From assembly GCA_964016985.1 (NCBI GenBank), contig OZ024824.1:119804951-119868950 (forward strand): a stretch of 64,000 bases of DNA, given 5' to 3'. The notes under the pieces are model-generated. The model saw only the letters and a list, made by a program, of their open reading frames with translations. It ran no database searches and was not told where the DNA came from. Shown one piece after another: positions 54,194 through 64,000 of the stretch (the first letter of the stretch is position 1; every line of letters starts with the position of its first letter). This DNA comes from Anodontia alba. Its lineage: Eukaryota > Mollusca > Bivalvia > Lucinida > Lucinidae. The position numbers and the translations under genes were made by a program.

Positions 54194-56088
54194 TCAAAGG
54201 CAACCGTTATAGCATGCTGTTAAGCATTAGATATTTACTTGTTGGCTTATTGTAATTACCTGTAAATCTTTTTAAAATAAGTAATCAAATCCAACCATGA
54301 GCACAGAAAAATGATTCCTTCTTTACCTCAAACACCTATTATTGAGTCTAATGCTTTAAATAACTGGAAATTAAAGGTTTTGTAAGATCATTGATGAACG
54401 TGTGCTTTTTCACTCTAATAACCTTGATCATCTCCCTCCTAAGCCTAAATTATAGTTTCGTTAGCTGAAAAAAAGTATCCGAGAATTTCATATAGTATGG
54501 ATTGGTTCTAGCTGATAATGCTGCTAAAAATGTTGTGATATTGTGACGACTTTATTATATCTATACTCTAATACAGTACTTGGTAGTACCAAAACATATA
54601 AACGGACTTCTATTGACGGTAGATCTATTGTTAATACCCATTCTTTCGATATTACTGTTAACAAAAAGGTAAAAAGAAAAGTCCAGGGAGTACCACAATC
54701 ACAAACCGCAGCACTTCCCAGACCCCAAGAGCAAGAGGAAACCGACAAACCCAAACAAGCACAAGCCGAACAAACGCACTAAAAGCACCAAGACTCGCTC
54801 TCTCTTCCCCAAGCGAGACAACCGCAACACAAAAAGGACTAAAAAGCACAAGAACAAAACGACACACGGAAAGACACACAACAAACCGCCCCGCAGAACA
54901 AACCACAAATCAACAAAGAGCAAGACCAACACCGGGACCATCGCCCCAGAACGGTCAGTAGAGCAAACCATCGGGGGGGGGGGGAGGGGGGGGCAAAGCA
55001 CCCCCAAAGCCAGCCATCCCCACCCTGGGTCCCGAAGCTACTCTCAGTACAGAAACACACAAAAATCCGGCCCGCACAAAGGCCCCAACCCAGCCAACGC
55101 ATCAAAGCGAAAACATAAAAACCAAACCAATCACCATAACAAACAAAGACGAGCACTCATGGCTAATTCTACTGCATGCCAGAGTAAATGAAAACCAACA
55201 GCTGAACCACGGCGGGCCAAGCTTAAGTTTGCAGTGGTATTAAAGAAAACCAAGGCAAAATTCCTATACTATATTGGTTACCCAAACTTCATAAACGTCC
55301 TTATAAAGCTCGTTTCTTTGCTAATTCTAGTTCATGTAAGACCACTATTTTGTCCAAACTGCTAACTTCATGCCATACCGCTGTCAAACAAAAAATGGAT
55401 TGGAATTTTATTTAGGGCAAGTGTAGAATAACATTATGGATGTTCGGGTTAATACGGTGCAAACACAATAAGTTTTTTTTTTCAACAATAACATTATGAC
55501 GCTTGGACATCAACAGATTTATCAACTAATTGGCTAATGAATTAGAAGTAGATTCGAGTATTCCTTTATGCGAACCGAATTTTTATATATTTATGTATTA
55601 AGAGTAGCATCGGGACCCAGGGTGAAGTTAGCTAGCTGTAACAGTGCTTTAAAAACCCCGGTGGTTTGCTCTACCGACCGTTCTAAGGCGGTGGCCCCGG
55701 TGTTAGTCTTACTCCTTGTTGCTTTGTGGTTTATTCTACGAGGCGATTTGTTGTATGTCTTTCCGTGTGTCATTTTGTTCTTGTGTTTTTTCGGTCCTTT
55801 TAGTATTGGGATTACCTCGCTTGGGGAAGAGAGAGCTAATCTTAGTGCTTTTCGTACGTTTGTTCGGTTTTTGCTTGTTTAGATTTGTCGGTTTCCTGTT
55901 CCTCTTGGGGTCTGGGAAGGGCTGCGGTTTGTGATTGTGGCATTCCCTGGACTTTTATCTTACTTTGTTTTTCCATTACGTAATACAATATACAGTTTTA
56001 AATAACATATATGATATGCTCCTAACAGAAATATTAACAGAACCATTAAAACAGCGTCTATCGTTTAGAATTTTACATTTTTGTGCAA
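53897..56088 (+). repeat. Tandem array unit A (2192 bp)
   Basis: Order: exon, post-exon intron with an ATT repeat (54150-54194), PLE N-terminal fragment from 54343, antisense PLE tail 54662-55222 between TTAA copies, PLE fingers fragment (NFINVLIKLV region) to 55420, pre-exon arm, sense PLE tail 55565-55970 between TTCC copies, then short pre-exon intron. A long G run (54973-54993) sits in the antisense tail. Confidence 0.88.
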
Positions 56089-56265
56089 ACTGAGGTAAAA
56101 TATATCCTCTCGAAAACGGTCATGCGCATTTCCCTGGATATACAACGCCATTTAACAGTACAGTACCTGTACATTGTAATAAGGGATATGAAGTCGAAGG
56201 TAATGACTACATTCATTGTCTTGCTAGCGGAAACTGGAGCAGAACTTTAGCTTGCAAAATAAAAG
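56089..56265 (+). pseudogene. Sushi/CCP exon copy 8, nonsense and acceptor lost (unit B)
   Basis: The acceptor reads GTGCAA instead of GTGCAG, and the first cysteine codon TGC is TGA (56091-56093). Further changes: FPG for FSG, TPF for TTF, GND for GDD, LAC for SAC. The donor is intact. Confidence 0.88.
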
Positions 56266-56333
56266 GTTTGTATGCGATGGATATGCCTTATCAATAGCGT
56301 CTTCATTACAAATTTCACAATTCGTTTTTTTTT

Positions 56334-56371
<38 letters not shown>

Positions 56372-58276
56372 TATTATTATTATTTCAAAGGCAGCCGTTA
56401 TAGCATGCTGTGAAGCATTAGATATTTACTTGTTGGCTTATTGTAATTACCTGTAAATCTTTTTAAAATAAGTAATCAAATCCAACCATGAGCACAGAGA
56501 AATGATTCCTTCTTTACCTCAGACACCTATGTTTGAGTCTAATGCTTTAAATAACTGGAAATTAAAGCTTTTGTGAGATCATTCATGAACGTGTGTTTTT
56601 TCACTCTAATTACCTTGATCATCTCCCTCCTAAGCCTTAATTATAGTTTCGTTAGCTGAAAAAAAGTATCCGATAATTTCATAAGAAATATGGATTGGTT
56701 GTAGCTGATAATGCTGCTACAAATGTTGTGATATTGTGACGACTTTATTATATCTATACTCTAATACAGTACTTGGTAGTACCAAAACGTATAAACGGAC
56801 TTCTATTGACGGTAGATCTATTGTTAATACCCATTCTTTCGATATTACTGTTAAAAAAAAGGTAAGAGAAAAGTCCAGGGAGTGCCACAATCACAAACTA
56901 CAGCACTTCCAAGACCCCAAGAGCAAGAGGAAACCGACAAACTCAAACAAGCACAACCGAACAAACGCACTAAAAGCACCAAGATTGGTTCTCTCTTCCC
57001 CAAGCGAGACAACCGCAACACCAAAAGGACTGAAAAACACAAGAACAAAACGACACATGGAAAGACACACAACAAACCGCCCCGCAGAACAAACCACACA
57101 CAAAGCAACGAAGAGCAAGATCAACACCGGGACCATCGCCCCAGAACGGTCAGTAGAGGAAACCACCGGGGGTGGGGTGGGGGGGGGAGCACCCCCACAG
57201 CCAGCCATCCCCACCCTGGGTCCCGATGCTATTCTCAACACAAAAACACACAAAAATCCGGCCCGCACAAAGGCCCAAACCCAACCAACGCATCAAAGCG
57301 TAAACAAAAACCAAACCAATCACAATAACAAACAAAGACGAGCACTCATGGCTAATTCTACTGCATGCCAGAGTAAATGAAAACCAACAGCTGAACCACG
57401 GCGGGCCAAGCTTAAGTTTGCAGTGGTATTAAAGAAAACCAAGACAAAATTCCTTTACTATATTGGTTACCCAAACTTCATAAACGTCCTTATAAAGCTC
57501 GTTTCTTTGCGAATTCTAGTTCTTGTAAGAACACTATTTTGTCCAAACTGCTAACTTCATGCCATACCGCTGTCAAACAAAAAATGGTTCGGAATTTTAT
57601 TTAGGGCAAGTGTAGAATAACATTATGGTTGTTCGGGTTAATACGGTGCAAACACAATAAGTTTTTTTTTCTACAATAACATTATGACGCTTGGACATCA
57701 ACAGATTTATCAACTAATTGGATAATGAATTAGTAGTAGATTCGAGTATTCCTTTATGCGAACCGAATTTTTATGTATTTATGTATTAAGAGTAGCATCG
57801 GGACCCAGGGTGAAGTTAGCTAGCTGTAACAGTGCTTTAAATCCCCCGGTGGTTTGCTCTACCGACCGTTCTAAGGCGGTGGCCCCGGTGTTAGTCTTAC
57901 TCCTTGTTGCTTTGTGGTTTATTCTACGAGGCCATTTGTCGTATGTTTTTCCATGTGTCATTTTGTTCTTGTGTTTTTTCAGTCCTTTTAGTATTGGGAT
58001 TACCTCGCTTGGGGAAGAGAGAGCTAATCTTAGTGCTTTTCGTATGTTTGTTCGGTTTGTGCTTGTTTAGATTTGTCGGTTTCCTCTTCCTCTTGGGGTC
58101 TGGGAAGGGCTGCGGTTTGTGATTGTGGCACTCTCTGGACTTTTCTCTTACTTTGTGTTTTCATTACGTAATACAATATACAGTTTAAAATAACATATAT
58201 GATATACTCCTATCAGAAATATTAACAGAACCATTTAAACAGCGTCTATCGTTAAGAATGTTACATTTTTGTGCAG
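56089..58276 (+). repeat. Tandem array unit B (2188 bp)
   Basis: Same order as unit A. Antisense tail insert 56855-57411 between TTAA copies; sense tail starts at 57753 after TTCC, with its right copy mutated to TTTC at about 58159. A T run of about 40 plus ATT repeat follows the exon (56326-56384). Confidence 0.88.
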
Positions 58277-58453
58277 ATTGTGGTAAAATATATCCTCTCG
58301 AAAACGGTCATGCGCATTTCTCTGGATATACAACGACATTTAACAGTACAGTACCTGTACATTGTAATAAGGGATATGAAGTCGAAGGTGATGACTACAT
58401 TCATTGTCTTGCTAGCGGAAACTGGAGCAGAACTTCAGCTTGCAAAATAAAAG
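58277..58453 (+). CDS. Sushi/CCP exon copy 9 (unit C)
   Basis: Intact phase 1-1 exon; protein identical to copy 7 in the module as read. A branch-point-like ATTAAC lies at 58221-58226, about 50 bases before the exon. Confidence 0.84.
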
Positions 58454-60408
58454 GTTTGTATGCGATGGATATGCCTTATCAATAGCGTCTTCATTACAAA
58501 TTTCACAATTCGTTTTCTTTATGTTTTTTTATTATTATTATTATTTCAAAGGCAACCGTTATAGCATGCTGTGAAGCATTAGATATTTATTTGTTGGCTT
58601 ATTGTAATTACCTGTAAATCTTTTTAAAATAAGTAATCAAATCCAACCATGAGCACAGAAAAATGATTCCTTCTTTACCTCAAACACATATGTTTAAGTC
58701 TAATGCTTTAAATAACTGGAAATTAAAGGTTTTGTAAGATCATTGATGAACGTGTGTTTTTTCACTCTAATAACCTTGATCATCTCCATCCTAAGCCTAA
58801 ATTATAGTTTCGTTAGCTGACAAAAAAAGTATCCGAGAATTTCATAAGAAGTATGGATTGGTTCTAGCTGATAATGCTGCTAAAAATGTTGTGATATTTT
58901 GACGACTTTATTATATCTATACTCTAATACAGTACTTGGTAGTACCAAACCGTACAAACGGATTTCTATTGACGGTAGATCTATTGTTAATACCCATTCT
59001 TACGATATTACTGTTAAAAAAAAGGTAAGAGAAAAGTCCAGGGAGTGCCACAATGACAAACCGCAGCACTTCCCAGACCCCAAGAGCAAGAGGAAACCGA
59101 CAAACCCAAACAAGCACAGACCGAACAAACGCACTAAAAGCACCAAGACTCGCTCTCTATTCCCCAAGCGAGACAACCGCAACACCAGAAGGACTGAAAA
59201 ACACAAGAACAAAACGACACACGGAAAGACACACAACAAACCGCCCCGCAGAACAAACCACAAAGCAACAAAGAGCAAGACCAACACCGGGACCATCGCC
59301 CCAGAACGGTCAGTAGAGCAAACCAACGGGGTGGGGGCAAAGCACCCCCAGAGCCAGCCAACCCCACCCTGGGTCCCGATGCTACTCTCAACACAGAAAC
59401 ACACAGAAATCCGTCCCGCACACAGGCCCCAACCCAGCCAACGCATCAAAGCGAAAACATAAAAACCAAACCAATCACCATAACAAATAAAGACGAGCAC
59501 TCATGGCTAATTCTACTGCATGCCAGAGTAAATGAAAACCAACAGCTGAACCACGGCGGGCCAAGCTTAAGTTTGCAGTGGTATTAAAGAAAACCAAGAC
59601 AAAATTCCTATACTATATTGGTTACCCAAACTTCATAAACGCCTTATAAAGCTCGTTTCTTTGCGAATTCTAGTTCATGTAAGACCACTATTTTGTCCAA
59701 ACTGCTAACTTCATGCCATACCGCTGTCAAACAAAAAATGGATCGGAATTTTATTTAGGGCAAGTGTAGAATAACATTATGGTTGTTCGGGTTTATACGG
59801 TGCAAACACAATAAGTTTTTTTTCTACAATAACATTATGACGCTTGGACATCAACAGATTTATCAACTAATTGGATAATGAATTAGTAGTAGATTCGAGT
59901 ATTCCTTTATGCGAATCGAAATTTTTATGTATTTATGTATTAAGAGTAGCATCGGGACCCAGGGTGAAGTTAGTTAGCTGTAACAGTGCTTTAAATCCCC
60001 CGGTGGTTTGCTCTAAGGCGGTGGCCCCGGTGTTAGTCTTACTCCTTGTTGTTTTGTGGTTTATTCTACGAGGCGATTTGTTGTATGTTTTTCCGTGTGT
60101 CATTTTGTTCTTGTGGTTTTTCAGTCCTTTTAGTATTGCGATTACCTCGCTTGGGGAAGAGAGAGCTAATCTTAGTGCTTTTCGTACGTTTGTTCGGTTT
60201 GTGCTTGTTTAGATTTGTCGGTTTCCTCTTCCTCTTGGGGTCTGGGAAGGGCGATTGTGGCACTCCCTGGACTTTTCTTTTACTTTGTGTTTCCATTACG
60301 TAATACAATATACAGTTTTAAATAACATATATGATATGCTCCTATCAGAAATATTAACAGAACCATTTAAACAGCGTCTATCGATTGGAATGTTACATTT
60401 TTGTGCAG
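58277..60408 (+). repeat. Tandem array unit C (2132 bp)
   Basis: Antisense tail insert 59018-59566 between TTAA copies; sense tail 59906-60290 between TTCC copies (59902-59905, 60291-60294). Shorter than other units because of small losses in the tails (for example ACCGACCGTT near 60013). Confidence 0.9.
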
Positions 60409-60585
60409 ATTGTGGTAAAATATATCCTCTCGAAAACGGTCATGCGCATTTCTCTGGATATACAACGACATTTAACAGTACAGTACCTGTACATTGTAAT
60501 AAGGGATATGAAGTCGAAGGTGATGAGTACATTCATTGTCTTGGTAGCGGAAACTGGAGCAGAACTTCAGCTTGCAAAATAAAAG
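60409..60585 (+). CDS. Sushi/CCP exon copy 10 (unit D)
   Basis: Intact phase 1-1 exon with two changes against copy 9: DEY for DDY and LGS for LAS. Cysteines, Trp and sequons are kept. Confidence 0.83.
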
Positions 60586-60655
60586 GTTTGTGTGCGATGG
60601 ATATGCCTTATCAATAGTGTCTTCATTACAAATTTCACAATTCGTTTTCTTTATG

Positions 60656-60686
<31 letters not shown>

Positions 60687-62572
60687 TCAAAGGCAACCGT
60701 TATAGCATGCTGTTAAGCATTAGATATTTACTTGTTGGCTTATTGTAATTACCTGTAAATCGTTTTAAAATAAGTAATCAAATCCAACCATGAGCACAGA
60801 AAAATGATTCCTTCTTTACCACAAACACATATGTTTGAGTCTAATGCTTTAAATAACTGGAAATTAAAGCTTTTGTAAGATCATTGATGAACGTGTGTTT
60901 TTTCACTCTAAAAACCTTGATCATCTCCATCCTAAGCCTAAATTATAGTTTCGTTAGCTGAAAAAAAAGTATCCGAGAATTTCATAAGAAGTATGGATTG
61001 GTTCTAGCTGATAATGCTGCTAAAAATGTTGTGATATTTTGACGACTTTATTATATCTATACTCTAATACAGTACTTGGTAGTACCAAAACGTATAAACG
61101 GATTTTTATTGACGGTAGATCTATTGTTAATACCCATTCTTTCGATATTACTGTTAAAAAAGGTAAGAGAAAAGTCCAGGGAGTGCCACAATCACAAACC
61201 GCAGCACTTCCCAGACCCCAAGAGCAATAGGGAAACCGACAAACCCAAACAAGCACAAACCGAACAAACGCACTAAAAGCACCAAGACTCGCTCTCTATT
61301 CCCCAAGCGAGACAACCGCAACACCAAAAGGACTGAAAAACACAAGAACAAAACGACACACGGAAAGACACACAACAAACCGCCCCGCAGAACAAACCAC
61401 AAAGCAACAAAGAGCAAGACCAACACCGGGACCATCGCCCCAGAACGGTCAGTAGAGCAAACCACCGGGGTGGGGGCAAAGCACCCCCAGAGCCAGCCAA
61501 CCCCACCCTGGGTCCCGATGCTACTCTCAACACAGAAACACACAGAAATCCGGCCCGCACACAGGCCCCAACCCAGCCAACGCATCAAAGTGAAAACATA
61601 AAAACCGAACCAATCAACATAACAAAGAAAGACGAGCACTCATGGCTAATTCTACTGCATGCCAGAGTAAATGAAAACCAACAGCTGAAACACGGCGGGC
61701 CAAGCTTAAGCTTGCAGTGGTATTAAAGAAAACCAAGACAAAATTCCTATACTATATTGGTCACCCAAACTTCATAAACGCCCTTATAAAGCTCGTTTCT
61801 TTGCGAATTCTAGTTCATGTAAGACCACTATTTTGTCCAAACTGCTAACTTTATGCCATACCGTTGTCAAACAAAAAATGGGTCGGAATTTTATTTAGGG
61901 CAAGAGTAGAATAACAATATGGTTGTTCGGGTTAATACGGTGCAAACACAATAAGTTTTTTTTTTTCTACAATAACATTATGACGCTTGGACATCAACAG
62001 ATTTATCAACTAATTGGATAATGAATTAGTAGTAGATTCGAGTATTCCTTTATCCGAACCGAATTTTTATATATTTATGTATTAAGAGTAGCATCGGGAC
62101 CCAGGGTGAAGTTAGCTAGCTGTAACAGTGCTTTAAATCCCCCGGTGGTTTGCTCTACCGACCGTTCTAAGGCGGTGGCCCCGGTGTTAGTCTTACTCCT
62201 TGTTGCTTTGTGGTTTATTCTACGAGGCGATTTGTCGTATGTTTTTCCGTGTGTCATTTTGTTCTTGTGTTTTTTCAGTCCTTTTAGTATTGCGATTACC
62301 TCGCTTGGGGAAGAGAGAGCTAATCTTAGTGCTTTTCGTACGTTTGTTCGGTTTGTGCTTGTTTAGATTTGTCGGTTTCCTCTTCCTCTTGGGGTCTGGG
62401 AAGGGCTGCGGTTTGTGATTGTGGCACTACCTGGACTTTTCTCTTACTTTGTGTTTCCATTACGTAATACAACATAAAGTTTTAAATAACATATATGATA
62501 TGCTCCTATCAGAAATATTAACAGAACCATTTAAACAACGTCTATCGTTTAGAATGTTACATTTTTGTGCAG
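60409..62572 (+). repeat. Tandem array unit D (2164 bp)
   Basis: ATT repeat at 60660-60687; antisense tail insert 61158-61705 between TTAA copies; sense tail 62049-62454 between TTCC copies. Confidence 0.9.
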
Positions 62573-62749
62573 ATTGTGGTAAAATATATCCTCTCGAAAA
62601 CGGTCATGCGCATTTCTCTGGATATACAACGACATTTAACAGTACAGTACCTGTACATTGTAATAAGGGATATGAAGTCGAAGGTGATGACTACATTCAT
62701 TGTCTTGCTAGCGGAAACTGGAGCAGAACTTCAGCTTGCAAAATAAAAG
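62573..62749 (+). CDS. Sushi/CCP exon copy 11 (unit E)
   Basis: Intact phase 1-1 exon; module the same as copy 9. Last exon in the window. Confidence 0.84.
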
Positions 62750-64000
62750 GTTTGTATGCGATGGATATGCCTTATCAATAGCGTCTTCATTACAAATTTC
62801 ACAATTCGTTTTCTTTATGTTTTTTTTTTATTATTATTATTATTTCAAAGGCAACCGTTATAGCATGCTGTTAAGCATTAGATATTTACTTGTTGGCTTA
62901 TTGTAATTACCTGTAAATCTTTTTAAAATAAGTAATCAAATCCAACCATGAGCACAGAAAAATGATTCCTTCTTTACCACAAACACATATGTTTGAGTCT
63001 AATGCTTTAAATAACTGGAAATTAAAGCTTTTGTAAGATAATTGATGAACGTGTGTTTTTTCACTCTAATAACCTTGATCACCTCCATCCTAAGCCTAAA
63101 TTATAGTTTCGTTAGCTGAAAAAAAAGTATCTGAGAATTTCATAAGAAGTATGGATTGGTTCTAGCTGATAATGCTGCTAAAAATGTTGTGATATTTTGA
63201 CGACTTTATTATATCTATACTCTAATACAGTACTTGGTAGTACCAAAACGTATAAACGGATTTCTATTGACGGTAGATCTATTGTTAATACCCATTCTTT
63301 CGATATTACTGTTAAAAAAAGGTAAGAGAAAAGTCCAGGGAGTGCCACAATCACAAACCGCAACACTTCCCAGACCCCAAGAGCAAGAGGAAACCGACAA
63401 ACCCAAACAAGCACAAACCGAACAAACGCACTAAAAGCACCAAGACTCGCTCTCTCTTCCCCAAGCGAGACAAACGCAACACAAAAAGGACTGAAAAACA
63501 CAAGAACAAAACGACACACGGAAAGACACACAACAAACCGCCCCGCAGAACAAACCACAAAGCAACAAAGAGCAAGACCAACACCGGGACCATCGCCCCA
63601 GAACGGTCAGTAGAGGAAACCACCGGGGTGGGGGCAAAGCACCCCCAGAGCCAGCCAACCCAACCCTGGGTCCCGATGCTACTCTCAACACAGAAACACA
63701 CAGAAATCCGGCCCGCACACAGGCCCCAACCCAGCCAACGCATCAAAGCGAAAACATAAAAACCAAACCAATCACCATAACAAAGAAAGACGAGCACTCA
63801 TGGCTAATTCTACTGCATGCCAGAGTAAATGAAAACCAACAGCTGAACCACGGCGGGCCAAGCTTAAGTTTGCAGTGGTATTAAAGAAAACAAAGACAAA
63901 ATTCCTATACTATATTGGTTACCCAACTTCATAAACGCCCTTATAAAGCTCGTTTCTTTGCGAATTCTAGTTCATGTAAGACCACTATTTTGTCCAAACT
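62573..64000 (+). repeat. Tandem array unit E, cut by window end
   Basis: Antisense tail insert 63316-63863 between TTAA copies; the window ends in the PLE fingers fragment. The next exon would be expected near 64.7 kb. Confidence 0.88.

Noticed and set aside
56736..57380. 214-codon ORF as a host protein
   Set aside because: It runs from a PLE coding fragment into an inserted antisense PLE tail and differs in frame between array units.
58258..58485. ATG-started 75-codon ORF over the sushi module as a small gene
   Set aside because: The ATG lies in the pyrimidine tract before the acceptor and is missing in other intact copies (for example 9672); the stop lies beyond the donor. The exon model explains all copies.
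53897..64000. CRISPR-like or satellite array
   Set aside because: The 2.1-kb period, splice sites and coding exon do not fit a CRISPR array or simple satellite.

Overview
This is a eukaryotic, AT-rich, transposon-dense window with no sign of bacterial or viral gene organisation. The mix of elements (Penelope-type reverse transcriptases, a DIRS tyrosine-recombinase element, a Ty3/gypsy element with integrase ahead of reverse transcriptase, BEL/Pao relics, and a LINE with a C-terminal C2H2 finger) and the presence of extracellular sushi (CCP) exons point to an invertebrate animal, most likely a lophotrochozoan such as a bivalve mollusc. The species is an inference.

The only host coding sequence I can support is a 177-bp exon encoding one sushi/CCP module, present 11 times, always on the + strand (starts near 9672, 13243, 32598, 37190, 48305, 50165, 53897, 56089, 58277, 60409, 62573). 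Each copy lies between a 3' splice site (ends TGTGCAG) and a donor (AAAAG|GTTTGT), and both flanking introns are phase 1, so the exons can be joined in any number without a frameshift. Eight copies look fully intact; three carry lesions (lost acceptor AG at 48305; 19-nt deletion at 32598; nonsense codon plus lost acceptor at 56089). From about 53.9 kb to the window end the exon sits in a homogeneous tandem array with a 2.13-2.19 kb period that runs off the right edge. The simplest reading is the interior of a gene for a secreted or surface multi-CCP protein growing by exon-unit duplication.

Left to right: 0-1.5 kb, Penelope-like element (PLE) 3' half; 1.5-4.2 kb, 5'-truncated LINE; 4.2-5.1 kb, intron-unit remnant; 5.1-9.0 kb, Gypsy copy A (half element, minus strand); 9-14.6 kb, two sushi units with BEL/Pao and PLE relics and a tRNA-derived SINE; 14.7-21.1 kb, Gypsy copy B with both LTRs; 21.1-25.1 kb, relics and an exon-less unit; 25.1-27.0 kb, PLE; 27.3-29.5 kb, a 2.2-kb solo-LTR-like insertion; 29.5-39.7 kb, further sushi units with BEL, PLE, MITE and SINE insertions; 39.7-48.2 kb, a DIRS element with a PLE nested in it; 48.2-51 kb, two more sushi units; 51.1-53.8 kb, a truncated second DIRS copy carrying a fragment of a different PLE lineage; 53.9-64 kb, the young tandem array.

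The elements are passengers of the duplicating units as well as their disruptors. The same PLE-tail insertions, flanked by the same 4-bp target duplications, recur in the units of the young array, so they arrived before the last amplification. In contrast, DIRS, Gypsy B and the solo LTR are single later insertions whose removal restores the continuity of the host or relic sequence on either side. No tRNA gene proper, rRNA gene or CRISPR array was seen.
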